Origin: Globodera rostochiensis | Taxonomy: Eukaryota; Nematoda; Chromadorea; Rhabditida; Heteroderidae | Reading direction: 5' to 3' | Assembly (NCBI GenBank): GCA_018350325.1 | Contig: JAEVLN010000004.1 | Location: forward strand, 4,588,002 to 4,652,001 | DNA: 64,000 nucleotides | Part shown: in pieces, positions 51,530-63,486 of the stretch | Position numbering within the stretch: the first letter of the stretch is position 1 | How the letters are laid out: the number at the start of each line of letters is the position of its first letter | Notes under the pieces: model-generated | What the model was told of the DNA's origin: nothing | The model's database searches: none | Seen by the model: only the letters and a program-made list of their open reading frames with translations | Position numbers and translations under genes: made by a program

Positions 51530-54500
51530 TTATGCCGTGCATCTTTTCTCTACGCGACATGTGAACTTCGGACATAGGACGGGAATTCCCATTCGGCGCT
51601 CCAGCGATGGCATTCGATGTCCTGCCGAGATCTGCGAAGGAATTGAAGCAATGCTTTTTACAATTTACCCTCTCCTCCCATTTGTTACCGGCAAATGCGT
51701 CAGTAAGAAGCGGAAAAGTGCAAAATGCCAAAAGAATTATAATTATTTTAATATTATATTATATTATTTTATTAGCATGTAATGAGGAGGTTGGCACAGG
51801 TGTAAACGACAACCATTGAATAAGAGGGGTTTTTAACGCAATTCAATCATCAATCATTAGAATTTTACCTTTCAACTTTTAATTTCGACTTACTGACGCA
51901 TTTTCCGGGAGGGAGGCCCCCCCCCCCCTTCACTTTGTATCTGTTCAAAATGTTGGCGAAAAACAGAAACATTTCCATTCGTGCCAGCGATTCGCCCAAG
52001 CATTGGCGCTTTCCGAGTGCGAATGGAATTAGCTCGTCCGTTTTCCGCACATTTCCGTGCTCGTCCAAAAATCGCTCCGGTCGAAACGCTTTTGGATTGG
52101 GGAAAATCTTAAAGAGAATTTAATGTTTAAAAATAATGTCGGAAGGGCACCTCGGGATCCATCAGTACAACAGATATTTGCGCAACAATTGGCTGTCCCC
52201 GTCGAAGTGTCCATTTGTCCACGCGCGTGTCTCGCATCATCCGATGCGGAAAGTCCTGAGCCACCACATTGCCGACACGGAGCACCTCCTGCAATTTCCC
52301 CAAATCAAACTGTCCATACAACTCAAGACCGAACAAAAGCATCTATCAATCTCTCATAATAGAATAATCCCCTTAAGGTCGATTCTGATTAATTTGCAAT
52401 CAGCTAATTGCTGTGTGCGCGACTTCGATGCCAAGATCTTTGTGCCAGGTCAACTTCCGTCCGGACTCCCCCCCCCCCTGTCCATCCTCACGTTGACGGC
52501 AGCCGTTGTGTACGGTAATTTGAGCCGGTCTGCCCAGCATATTTGCTGTTCCTTTCCGATTTGTTTTTCCAGTTCTTCGTGTATCTTCTCCATTACATCC
52601 GGATTGTGCACCATATAGGCGACTCCCCACGCCAACGCTGTGGTTGTTGTCTCCTTAGATTGATTATTGATTGGATTGATTGATTGGGTATTGATTGATT
52701 GATTGAGTATTGATTGATTGACGATATTCGAACGGAAAAATACTACCGTACACCAGAGATGGTACCCGCAGCAAAAAAAGCGACAATTTTCCTCGAGATT
52801 TAAAAAGTTTTTTAAAATTTCTCGTCATTATTAGGGATTAATTTGGCGGGTGGAGGCGTAAAACGCAAAAAGCGGGGATTCCGCGGTCGGCGTGGCGGGC
52901 GCCATCTCTACCAAATACCTGTCCCGAGATCCAAAGGTCGAACAAAGTTGCCTTTAGCTGTTCAAAACTGAAATGTCTTTGTTAAGACTATTTAACTAAT
53001 TAGCAGTATTATTAACGTGTAATTATGCTTCTCCCCCTCCCTGTCCCTCTTCAGCTTTTCTCTGAGAAATGCCCGCATAAAGTCTGTTGGGGGCGAATCC
53101 AATTCTTCTGGCCCAAACTGCTCCAAGTGCTCCATGTGACGTCGAATTTGCTCGTCAAAGAAGTCGAAGAAACAATTGTGGGTTTCCTTTTTGGTAATAA
53201 AAGAGAATCACAGAATTCATCTAACTTTTGATCAATCTCCTGACCACTCAATTACATAGCTCATTAAAAATCAGCCATCCAACCCAACTAACATATTCTG
53301 ATCGCAACCAACCAAAACTGATCGGATCGATCACCCACCTTAACAAGTGAAAAAGCATCTCGACAATACGGCATGGACTTAAACCTGAACAGAAAAGTAA
53401 GCCTAATTGTTTAAAATCCCTGACCAATCTGGCTTCCACATAAACAAATTGGTAGCGAAATTTTGCATGCGATTATTGAAACGCCACAGCTGACCATTTA
53501 ATTGATGGTATTGTGCTTCTTTTGTCTGATCGGTGATTAATTGCCTTAGGCTAATTCAGTTTTTATCCCTTAGGGGTGTCGACGAGACTCGACCCGTTTC
53601 TATTTTTCGACCGGACAGAGAAAGTCCGTTTTTTGATTTCAGAAAATCGAAGAACCTCATCAAAGCGGAATCCGACCAACAGCGCATTGATAATTGAACT
53701 AATTGACCGCTCAAAATATTGCACAATTTCAATTTCAGTCGCAACTTTAATGTCGGTGTCCAATTGTTTGAACATTGCCTCAATTTCGGTTAAAATCTGG
53801 ATTAAATTTCTTTGATTATCCATCAGATCAGCTTCATTCAATCAGACCAGACCCTTTCTTGTTGCAAATTTTTGCCAACACCAAAATCGCGAAAAACATG
53901 CAGTGTAAAGCGTCTTAGCTCTCGCCAAATGTCACCCTCCGTTTGCAGCACACCCAAAATGCCTCCTGAGATTTTAAGCAATTTTTTTACTAATTGTCTG
54001 ATCAGTCTTTTTGTTCAAAAATTTTCTGATCACCTCGGATGATTATCTCGTAGGATTCAATGGCGTGTCTGCCGGAAAAAGGTTCGCCACCTCTCTGATA
54101 ATGCTCCACCATTTTTCCGTATTCCGCAATGCATACGATTGGCGTTTCGCCCAACCAAAAGGTGAAAATGCTGCCGAATTTGTGGCGCCATTCCAAAAAC
54201 AAATCTTCGCCCGGCTGTCGCTTCATCAGAGCAAGAGAATTGCCGAAAAACGGCAATGGCATTGGACCTAGGGATATGGGGGATTAGGGGGGTGGGATAT
54301 GGGAGGATAGGGGGGGGGGGATTAGGGGGGGCGGGATAGGGGGGTGGGGGGATTAGGGGGGAAGGGGAATAGGGGGGGGGGAGGATAGGGGTGGGATATG
54401 GGAGGATAGGGGGGGGGGATTAGGGGGGGCGGAGGATAGGGGGGTGGGGATTAGGGGGGAAGGGGAATAGGGGGGGGGGAGGATAGGGGGGTGGGGGGAT

Positions 54501-57500
54501 TAGGGGGAGGGGGGGGAGGATAGGGGGGTGGGGGGATTAGGGGGGAAGGGGAATAGGGGGGGGGGGATAGGGGGGTGGGGGGGATTAGGGGGGAAGGGGG
54601 GGGAGGATAGGGGGGTGGGGGGAAGGGGGGAAGGGGACTAGGGGGGGGGGAGGATAGGGGGGTGGGGGGATTAGGGGGGAAGGGGGGAGGATAGGGGGGT
54701 GGGGGGATTAGGGGGGAAGGGGAATAGGGGGGGGGGAGGAGGGGGGTGGGGGGATTAGGGGGGAAGGGGGGGGGGATAGGGGGGTGGGGGGATTAGGGGA
54801 AGGGGAATAGGGGGGGGGGGAGGATAGGGGGGTGGGGGGATTAGGGGGGAAGGGGGGGAGGATAGGGGGGTGGGGGGATTAGGGGGGAAGGGGAATAGGG
54901 GGGGGGGGAGGATGGGGGTGGGATATGGGAGGATAGGGGGGGGGGGATTAGGGGGGGCGGAGGATAGGGGGGGGGGGGATTAGGGGGGAAGGGGGGGGAG
55001 GATAGGGGGGTGGGGGGATTAGGGGGGAAGGGGGGGGATAGGGGGGGTGGGGGGATTAGGGGGGAAGGGGAATAGGGGGGGGGGGAGTAGGGGGGTGGGG
55101 GGATTAGGGGGGAAGGGGGGGGAGGATAGGGGGGTGGGGGGATTAGGGGAAGGGGAATAGGGGGGGGGGCGGATAGGGGGGTGGGGGGATTAGGGGGGAA
55201 GGGGGGAGGATAGGGGGGTGGGGGGATTAGGGGGGGAAGGGGAATAGGGGGGGGGGAGGATGGGGGTGGGGGGATTAGGGGGGAAGGGGGGGGAGGATAG
55301 GGGGGTGGGGGGATTAGGGGAAGGGGAATAGGGGGGGGGGAGGATAGGGGGTGGGGGGATTAGGGGGGAAGGGGGGGGATAGGGGGGTGGGGGGATTAGG
55401 GGGGAAGGGGAATAGGGGGGGGGGAGGATAGGGGGGGGGGGATTAGGGGGGAAGGGGGGGAGGATAGGGGGGTGGGGGGATTAGGGGGGAAGGAATAGGG
55501 GGGGGGGAGGATAGGGGGGTGGGATATGGGAGGATAGGGGGGGGGGATTAGGGGGCGGAGGATAGGGGGGTGGGGGGATAGGGGGGAAGGGGAATAGGGG
55601 GGGGGGAGGAGGGGGGTGGGATATGGGAGGATAGGGGGGGGGGGATTAGGGGGGGCGGAGGATAGGGGTGGGGGGATTAGGGGGGAAGGGGAATAGGGGG
55701 GGGGGAGGATAGGGGGGTGGGGGATGGGGGGAAGGGGGGGGAGGATAGGGGGGTGGGGGGATTAGGGGGGAAGGGGAATAGGGGGGGGAGGATAGGGGGG
55801 TGGGATATGGGAGGATAGGGGGGGGTGGGATTAGGGGGGCGGGATAGGGGGGTGGGGGGATTAGGGGGGAAGGGGAATAGGGGGGGGGAGGATAGGGGGG
55901 GGGGGATTAGGGGGGAAGGGGAATAGGGGGGGAGGATAGGGGGGTGGGGGGGATTAGGGAAGGGGAATAGGGGGGGGGAGGATAGGGGGGTGGGGGGACT
56001 TAGGGGGGAAGGGGAAGGGGGGGGGAGGATAGGGGGGTGGGGGATTAGGGGGGGAAGGGGAATAGGGGGGGGGGGATAGGGGGGTGGGGGGATTAGGGGG
56101 GAAGGGGAATAGGGGGGGGGGAGGATAGGGGTGGGGGGATTAGGGGGGAAGGGGAATAGGGGGGGGGGGAGGATAGGGGGGTGGGGGGAAGGGGGGAAGG
56201 GGAATAGGGGGGGGGGAGGATAGGGGGGTGGGGGGATTAGGGGGGAAGGAATAGGGGGGGGGAGGATAGGGGGGTGGGGGGATTAGGGGGGAAGGGGAAT
56301 AGGGGGGGGGAGGATAGGGGGGGTGGGGGGATTAGGGGGGAAGGGGGGGGGAGGATAGGGGGGGGGGGATTAGGGGGGAAGGGGAATAGGGGGGGGGATA
56401 GGGGGGTGGGGGGATTAGGGGAAGGGGAATAGGGGGGGGGGAGGATAGGGGGGTGGGGGGATTAGGGGGGAAGGGGGGGGAGGATAGGGGGGTGGGGGGA
56501 TTAGGGGGGAAGGGGAATAGGGGGGGGGGATAGGGGGGGGGGGATTAGGGGGGAAGGGGAATAGGGGGGGGGGGAGGATAGGGGGGTGGGGGGATGGGGG
56601 GAAGGGGAATAGGGGGGGGGGGAGGATAGGGGGGTGGGGGATTAGGGGGGAAGGAATAGGGGGGGGGGGGATAGGGGGGTGGGGGGATTAGGGTGGAAGG
56701 GGAATAGGGGGGGGAGGATAGGGGGGTGGGGGGATTAGGGGGGAAGGGGGGGGAGGATAGGGGGGTGGGGATTAGGGGGGAAGGGGAATAGGGGGGGGGA
56801 TAGGGGGGTGGGGGGATTAGGGGGGAAGGAATAGGGGGGGGGGAGGATAGGGGGGTGGGGGGATTAGGGGGGAAGGGGAATAGGGGGGGAGGATAGGGGG
56901 GTGGGGGGATTAGGGGGGAAGGGGAATAGGGGGGGGGGAGGATGGGGGTGGGGGGATTAGGGGGGAAGGGGAATAGGGGGGGGGAGGATAGGGGGGTGGG
57001 GATTAGGGGGGAAGGGGAATAGGGGGGGGGGAGGATAGGGGGGTGGGGGGATTAGGGGGAGGGGAATAGGGGGGGAGGATAGGGGGGTGGGGGGATTAGG
57101 GGGGAAGGGAATAGGGGGGGGGATAGGGGGGTGGGGGGATTAGGGGGGAAGGGGAATAGGGGGGGGGGAGGATAGGGGTGGGGGGATTAGGGGGGAAGGG
57201 GGGGGGGAGGATAGGGGGGTGGGGGGATTAGGGGAAGGGGAATAGGGGGGGGATAGGGGGGTGGGGGGATTAGGGGGGAAGGGGAATAGGGGGGGGGAGG
57301 ATAGGGGGGTGGGGGGATTAGGGGGGAAGGGGAATAGGGGGGGGGGGAGTAGGGGGGTGGGGGGATTAGGGGGGAAGGGGAATAGGGGGGGGGAGGATAG
57401 GGGGGTGGGGATTAGGGGGGAAGGGGAATAGGGGGGGGGAGGATAGGGGGGTGGGGGGATTAGGGGAAGGGGAATAGGGGGGGGGGAGGATAGGGGGGTA

Positions 57501-58219
57501 GGGGGATTAGGGGGGAAGGGGAAGGGGGGGGAGGATAGGGGGGTGGGGGGATTAGGGGGGAAGGGGAATAGGGGGGGGGGAGGGGGGTGGGGGGATTAGG
57601 GGGGAAGGGGAATAGGGGGGGGGGAGGATAGGGGGGTGGGGATTAGGGGGGAAGGGGGGGGAGGATAGGGGGGTGGGGGGATTAGGGGGGAAGGGGAAGG
57701 GGGGGGATAGGGGGGTGGGGGGATTAGGGGGGAAGGGGAATAGGGGGGGGGGAGGAGGGGGGTGGGGGGATTAGGGGGGAAGGGGAATAGGGGGGGGGGA
57801 GGATAGGGGGGTGGGGATTAGGGGGGAAGGGGAATAGGGGGGGGGATAGGGGGGTGGGGGGATTAGGGGGGGGGGAATAGGGGGGGGGAGGATAGGGGGG
57901 TGGGGGGATTAGGGGGGAAGGGGGGGGAGTAGGGGGGTGGGGGGATTAGGGGGGAAGGGGAATAGGGGGGGATAGGGGGGTGGGGGGTAGGGGGGAAGGG
58001 GAATAGGGGGGGGGGGGAGGATAGGGGGGGGGGATTAGGGGGGAAGGGGAATAGGGGGGGGGGGGTGGGGAAATTTGACACAAAAAGTGCAGGTCGACTG
58101 CGCCCGCCTTCAATTCCCTGAAAACCTGGCGGCAAATTTTTCCGTTTGTAGTAACAATTGTAAAAGGCGATAAACGCGCCGATCGGGACGACCAGAGCCA
58201 CAAAAAGAGCAGCGAACAT
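51530..58219 (-). CDS. Cytochrome P450, nematode CYP33-like (CYP2 clan)
   Basis: A microsomal haem mono-oxygenase. Exon 1 (58126-58219) encodes the membrane anchor [20 protein letters not shown] and ends KNLPPG. The first intron (54268-58125, 3858 bp) is nearly all satellite, yet it joins in phase to [19 protein letters not shown], giving the normal proline-rich hinge. Then [40 protein letters not shown] (helix C WRELRR); [20 protein letters not shown]; helix [21 protein letters not shown]; the ExxR motif in [14 protein letters not shown] in [11 protein letters not shown]; and the haem loop [17 protein letters not shown] with the axial cysteine. The last intron (51632-51933) begins next to a 12-base G run and leads to [20 protein letters not shown] and FTCRVEKR, stop 51530-51532. 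All catalytic motifs are intact, so the gene looks functional despite its intron. The CYP33 assignment is from memory of the helix I and C-terminal sequences. Confidence 0.92.
52655..52722. repeat. TTGATTGA microsatellite in P450 intron
   Basis: Short tandem array of ATTG/GATT units with interruptions (GGTATT, GAGTATT) just upstream, in gene sense, of the exon starting [10 protein letters not shown]. It lies within a P450 intron and has no coding effect. Confidence 0.7.
54268..58071. repeat. 3.8-kb G-rich composite satellite filling a P450 intron
   Basis: The plus strand is almost only G with A and T at fixed places; C occurs only a handful of times. The main unit is about 45-50 bases and reads roughly GGATTAGGGGGGAAGGGG, then AATAGGGGGGGGGGAGG, then ATAGGGGGGTGGGG, repeated about 80 times with variable G-run length and dropped sub-blocks. 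A second unit (GGGATATGGGAGGATAGGGG followed by GATTAGGGGGGGCGGAGG) appears near 54290, 54395, 54910, 55520, 55615 and 55805, so the array is composite. Its borders coincide almost exactly with the P450 intron: it ends a few bases from the acceptor at 54268 and 55 bases from the donor at 58125. Confidence 0.95.
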
Positions 58220-59446
58220 ATCGCCGCTTCTGCTGACGGAAATGGGCAAAAATAAAATGAAATAAAAATACTTTATTTAATCAGCTGCTTGGACGGTTAA
58301 AATGCCTCAGAGGGAGGGAGGCATAAAGAGCTTTAAAGGGACGGCTAATGTAGCAAGGATGGACAGATCATTCATTGGCTTGGTTGTGAAACTGATCACG
58401 AGGGTCGTGGGTTTCTCTTACTTTTAATTGTTCCTATTACAGCAACAGAAATAAGCCTAACTTAAGGAAAATGCAAAACTTTTAGGACGTAATTGTGTAA
58501 AAAGTTACTTTATTGGAGAGAAAAGATTATTAAAGATATTATTTATCATGCCAAATTTTCCCCTCCCTTATCAATTTCTCTCTTTCCCCGTTCAATTTTA
58601 TCAGTTGTGCCTTTTTGCTCGTTTAAACTATATTTTGGGGGTGGATGATAAAGCATTTGGTACGCGGGGAGTGCAATTTTAACTGATTTTTATACTGATG
58701 GAAATTAATCTTTTGAATAATTTTCCGTTGCCTCAGGCAATGTTTGAGTGTCTTTTAAGTGTATATTTTGTGCAAAAAGTTATATTTTATGGGCTGCATT
58801 TTTGGGCAACCCTACTGATGGCATCAAATGCCAATCAAATTGAAAATTGTCGCTATAACTTTCTTAAAAAGGGTTTCCACGCAAAACTTTATCAGATTCG
58901 TGCATCAGAGACTAAGCGGAGTCGATATAGCTCTCTGAAAGTTATGCCTAGAAAATTGGAAAGCCAAAATTTGGCCAATTCATTTAAGCCAAAAATTAAT
59001 GTGCAAATATGTGCCGACGGTTATAACTTTTTTCAAACTCAACTAAATCAAATATACATGGTATCATTAAGAGGCTCAAATTTTCTAGAATTTTTCATTA
59101 AGCAAAAGCTAAGCGATTCGGAAATCAAAAATCTAAAGAAAATTCAATGGTGGGGATACAGTGTCTGACCATGTAATGTCTGTCGCTGGTTATTTCTTTG
59201 AATTAGTGGTAAAATTGCGTGAATTTTGGCGTTTCGCCTAATTTTGTCTGCTGGAGTTAACCCAGAGACAATTAGCCGTAGATTTTAAAATTAGCACCTA
59301 AAAATTACGAATATTGCAAACCAAAAGGTTCATTCCATGGGGTTTTTTGTAAAAAAAAAAAAAAACCGTTTTTTGGTTGTGCCCAATTTTCTGTACAATT
59401 ACCTAATTCCATTTGAATAACTTCATATTACTAACATTGAGAAGAG
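58220..59446. other. Divergent spacer with repeat-derived open frame
   Basis: Promoter region for the P450 (-) and the CDC50 gene (+). An uninterrupted frame at 58698-59168 (156 codons) coincides with sequence that shares words with the fold-back element at 30245-30601 (GCTATAACTTTCTTAAAAAG-like, TTTTTCATTAAG, AAAAGCTAAGCGATTCG). It has no domain, so I treat it as part of a repeat. At 59195-59260 lies a copy of the repeat also seen at 47640-47725. Confidence 0.5.
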
Positions 59447-61058
59447 ATGGCGAGGAATCGACAAAATGTTAATCTTATGGCGACTGAATTAAGCGAAGCA
59501 CAAATAAAAAAGCATAGACCAAAAGGTTATTTTAATTTTTCTTTTTAACTGATTTTCCTTTCAGACACGAGATTACGGCAACAGAGGCTCGTGGCATGGT
59601 TTCTCGCTTAAAATCGCTAATATAAGCTGAGCTTTTTAGGCAACCAATTCTGACCGCAAAGACAGTAATTCCGATAGTGTTTAGCATAAGCATTCTCTTC
59701 ATTCCTATAGGAATCGTTCTGCTACACACAAGCCAATCAGGTTAGTGCAATAAACTTCGCTAAAATTCAAGAATATTCCATCTGACCGCCGTATTTTAGA
59801 AGAAAAAAAGATACCCCATTCGATCGGAGAGGAGTCGAATAATAAATAAAAATGAGCCAAAACCTCAGACTTTTTCCTAAACTTCATGTTGAATTGCGAT
59901 TTTTTGCTCTTATTCAGTTCAAGAATATGTCATTTTATATGCAAATGATACCAACAATCATTGCATCTTTACCCGTTCTGATGGCCTATGCGAGGTGGAC
60001 TTTACGCTGGCCGAGGCCTTTGAGGTTTTGTGTTCCGATTGAATCGTTTGATTTTGTTTTTAGGGGGACGTTTACTTTTATTACGGTCTCGAGAATTATT
60101 TCCAAAACCATCGGCGATATATGAAGAGCAGAAATGACGAACAGTTGTTGGGCGTTGATCTAGCGGCAAGACGATGACGGACTATTTAATAAATTTTGTT
60201 TACAGAAATACACCAAAGATTGCACGCCTTTCGAAAAGAATGACGCCGGTCAAATAATCGCCCCCTGTGGAGCGATAGCCAATTCCCTTTTTAATGGTCA
60301 ATTTTTGCTTATTAATTATTTCCATAATCCCCTACAGATACATTTCGACTTGAATTTGGCAATGAAAAGGTTGCCTGGACTTATGAGGGGCTCGTGTGGC
60401 CGGTTGATTTGTCATCCAAGTTCAAGAACCCAACCTGTGGGGGTCAGCAATGCAATTCAATCGCAGCATTGTGCGACGCATTTTTGGTTATAATATTAAT
60501 AAATAAATTAATTGGTAACGCATTGAATAAAATGCTTAGCAGCATCACCAAGCTCGTAAATTGGAGTTAATTGTTCGGGATTGGTGGGAGTTAATTGTCT
60601 TAATCTCTTCGCAGGCGCAGGGCACTATCAGACCGCCCAATTGGCAAAAGGATCCCTGCAAATTGGACATTAATACGGTGAATAACAGTGGCTTCCAAAA
60701 TGCCGATTTCATAATATGGATGCGCACCGCTGCACTGCCCGACTTTCGGAAGCCTTATCGAAAATTGGTCAGAGAGAATAATTCGAATAAATACGCCAAT
60801 GGATTGCCTGCCGGAGATTACAAATTGTTGGTCGAGAACAATTACAACGTGAGCGAATTTGGCGGCAAAAAGTCTTTCATCATCAGCACGACGAGTTGGA
60901 TGGGCGGCAAAAACCCTTTTCTTGGTCCTTTTTTTGACATATTACGTGTAGAATTAATGTGTTGTGTTGCAGGGATCGCTTACATTTCCGTTGGTGTGCT
61001 TTGTGCGTGTCTCGGCGTGATGTTCATTTTTGTGCATTTGAAATACGGACATACGTAA
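59447..61058 (+). CDS. chat-1: CDC50/TMEM30 beta subunit of P4-ATPase lipid flippases
   Basis: CDC50 proteins chaperone and activate P4-ATPases that move phosphatidylserine to the cytosolic leaflet; CHAT-1 is the Caenorhabditis partner of TAT-1. The start at 59447 gives [20 protein letters not shown], then [18 protein letters not shown]. An intron joins to [14 protein letters not shown] and helix 1 ([16 protein letters not shown]). The lumenal domain follows: [32 protein letters not shown] joined in phase to [50 protein letters not shown], and later [40 protein letters not shown] and [18 protein letters not shown]. Helix 2 is [19 protein letters not shown], and HLKYGHT ends at 61056-61058. 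The paired lumenal cysteines and the [12 protein letters not shown] motif are diagnostic. The SF3B5 gene follows on the same strand. Confidence 0.94.
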
Positions 61059-61818
61059 ATCTGGCATTATAAAATAGTATTTTTATCATTCCAACTCGTT
61101 CTTAACAAAAATTAAAACTAAAATAATATTTTTTGATTTCTCTTTATTTCACGGGGAACTGCCGCTTTGCTTCCTTTATTTGGGTGAAACCATTGGCATT
61201 TTCGTTTAGTTTGGAGGAAATTGCCGGGCTGGAACAATTCAACAGACGCGCCCAATGAGTGGAAGGCGACCAGCCGACTGAAGTGTTTGTTGTTCACTCT
61301 CTCCCAATTTGTCTGTCATTTGCGCTTTATGCGATCTTAAAGAATCCGGGCCCCATAAAATATAATTCCTAAAAACTTCCTTCACCAAGGTTTCTGGGGT
61401 GCTGATTTATTAGTCTTTGTCGATGGGGGTTTTTTTGCAACGATATTCGTAGTTTAACTAGTAGAGAACGGACAATTTGTGACGCGGAATCCTGGAATAA
61501 TGGCAAAACATTCGTGAACCCCCCGGGTGCAAATCTTCAGGAGTATTTAAATTTATGGGACCCGTGATTGTTCGCTTTTTGCTCATTCTTCTCGCCATTC
61601 ATTGCTTCTCCTCTTCATTCGTCTTAAATGTATTTGCTTTTCTGGTCTGTGATCTAGTCCAAGAACATTTTCTTTCCTTTTAGCATTATTAAATCGACTA
61701 CTAAATTTTCAGAGAGATTATGGGAATTTGTTCATTTACAAAGTGTTATTTTATGCATTAATTGGTTCATTTTTTTTTTCTCTATTTTCTTTTAGTTAAG
61801 AAAATCGTTTTGTGACTG
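61059..61818. promoter_or_regulatory. Spacer upstream of SF3B5 with probable trans-splice acceptor
   Basis: About 760 bases between CDC50 and SF3B5. A long pyrimidine run ending TTTCTTTTAG at about 61796 lies some 23 bases before the SF3B5 start codon, with no upstream coding exon. That arrangement is typical of a spliced-leader acceptor in nematodes. A short hydrophobic frame from 61556 (GPVIVRFLLILLAIHCFSSS) has no further support. Confidence 0.4.
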
Positions 61819-62439
61819 ATGACGACTGGCGGAGCAAATGAGCCGAGGTGAGGGCCGACGAAACCCGGGATGGGTATTTATTTAGTCGGGAGTGTATTTT
61901 AGTGAAAAGATGTTTTTTCTTAACCAAACAATTTCGGTCTGTTAACAGATTCCATGTCTTGGCGCAGCTGGAACATCTGCAGTCCAAGTACACCGGTACG
62001 GGTCACGCCGATAGCTCTCGCTGGGATTGGATTACCAACCGTAAGCACTTGTTATATAAGGCCCCCCCCGTCAGATGGAATTTCCGGGGCTGTACGATTA
62101 GCATCGAGATTTTAACCAAATTTGGACCGAGAAATAGCTGTATTCGAAAAGTCTCGGCGTATTTCGTCTCAGCCCGGTTCGATAAGGCACTCACTCAACT
62201 AACTTTCCTTTCCTCAGAGCATCGTGACACTTTTGCTTCCATCATCGGCCATCCCGATCATCTGAGGTTGTCAGTTCACCACCTTCAAGAATTTTGATTT
62301 GTTCTAATTACACTTACATTTTAGCATGATGGCCATCTGCGAGAACGAGAGCCGCGCCCGCACAAAATACAACATGCTCTGTCGAATGGTTCAGCCGTGC
62401 GGTCCGCCTCCGGAAAAGTCCGCTTTGGAAGACCTTTGA
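61819..62439 (+). CDS. Splicing factor 3B subunit 5 (SF3b10)
   Basis: SF3B5 is the smallest SF3b subunit of U2 snRNP and packs against SF3B1 and SF3B3. The ATG at 61819 encodes MTTGGANEP, and a splice in phase 2 joins to RFHVLAQLEHLQSKYTGTGH and ADSSRWDWITN. The next exons, both phase-consistent, give QHRDTFASIIGHPDHL and SMMAICENESRARTKYNMLC, RMVQPCGPPPEKSALEDL, and the stop at 62437-62439. The blocks QLEHLQSKYTGTGHAD and ENESRAR...QPCGPP are family signatures, and the total of about 85 residues is normal. The other possible start, ATG at 61834, gives the wrong phase, so 61819 is preferred. Confidence 0.95.
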
Positions 62440-62581
62440 CCGTCACATTTTACTCCCCCAATTCTTTTGTTATTCGTTTATTCAAGGACAGTGAAAACAT
62501 TGTGAAAAAGCAAAAAATGGCGCCGCTTTGGTCCTATCATTTCGCGGAAGAAGCGACAACTTCCAAAAATGTGGGAGTTCC

Positions 62582-62615
<34 letters not shown>

Positions 62616-63486
62616 TTCGCCCTCACCCCAAATTCGCCAATTCATTCGTCGTCCCCTCATCTTTCTTCCACTCCCCATTTCGTTTGCATCGCTAATGTGG
62701 CTCCAGAATGGCGCGACCGTTGGGAGGTATGGAGGAGGGGGGGGGGGGGGGGGGGTGGAGGGCATTTGTTCCATTTCACACATCATCGACAGTTGAGGGG
62801 AGGACAGAAGAGAGTGCCCGTTGATGCAGCAGGCCTAAACATACGACAACTGCTGGACAATAAATTCTGGCATAAAATTTAAAAACGAGGGTCGCGCGAT
62901 AGTTGCTTAAGTTTCGATCGATAAATGCCTGCGGCGTTCGCATCCCCCCACACCCGGCGGCGACATTCATTCCACGAATGGATAATCTAAATGACGTCAT
63001 CTGCCCTCCTATTCCGCGAGCTCTTTGCTTATCATATCACTTATTTTGCGACGAGTTTCCCTTCCTCGGTCACGAGCTGAAACGTCAAAATTTGGCCTTG
63101 GGGGGGGCAAAGGTGTACAAAGACTGCACCACAACGTATAATCACATTTTTGCCACTTTTAATGGTATTAATACATACTAATTGATAATATATGTACAGA
63201 CTTTTTTTGTAGTAGCAGCAATCAATGCTTTATCAGTGAGAGAGTGCCTCGGGGTGGTGGTGGAAACGCTTTGATTGTGCCTCCCTCCCTAATTGATTAG
63301 AGGGACTGTCCATCACCCTCTGATTAGCCGCTCATTAGATTGGTTACCAATACCTTCTCTTCTCATTCGCCGCCGCCGGGGCAATGAATGTTCTTTCCAA
63401 CTGTTAACCCACTTTTGAGTCGTATCGGATGACGATTCTTTGCTTATTAAGTTTCTAAACTAACAAATGTTCCTTTCGATTTCGAG
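62440..63486. other. Spacer with paired C and G homopolymers
   Basis: 3' flank of SF3B5 and upstream region of the last gene. It contains a run of 30 C (62584-62613) and, about 125 bases on, a run of 19 G (62737-62755). Open frames through these runs are composition artefacts. No gene or RNA recognised. Confidence 0.45.

Noticed and set aside
51324..51731. 135-codon open frame on the minus strand
   Set aside because: It overlaps the last P450 exon (51530-51631) in a different frame; the P450 frame gives the conserved MPSLERRMG...CRVEKR end and fits the splice phase.
51865..51933. Apparent P450 C-terminus read through a 12-base G run
   Set aside because: The donor GTGAAG lies just before the G run, and splicing to 51631 restores a normal P450 C-terminus, so the G run is intronic.
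54268..58071. CRISPR-like or minisatellite array with spacers
   Set aside because: There are no unique spacers between repeats and no constant repeat; units vary continuously in G-run length, and the host is eukaryotic.
57863..58249. 128-codon frame running from P450 exon 1 into the satellite
   Set aside because: It is exon 1 followed by unspliced proline-rich translation of the C-rich strand of the satellite; the donor at 58125 ends the exon.
61556..61690. Short frame with a signal-like N-terminus
   Set aside because: No downstream exon continues it in phase, and the next real gene has its own start at 61819.
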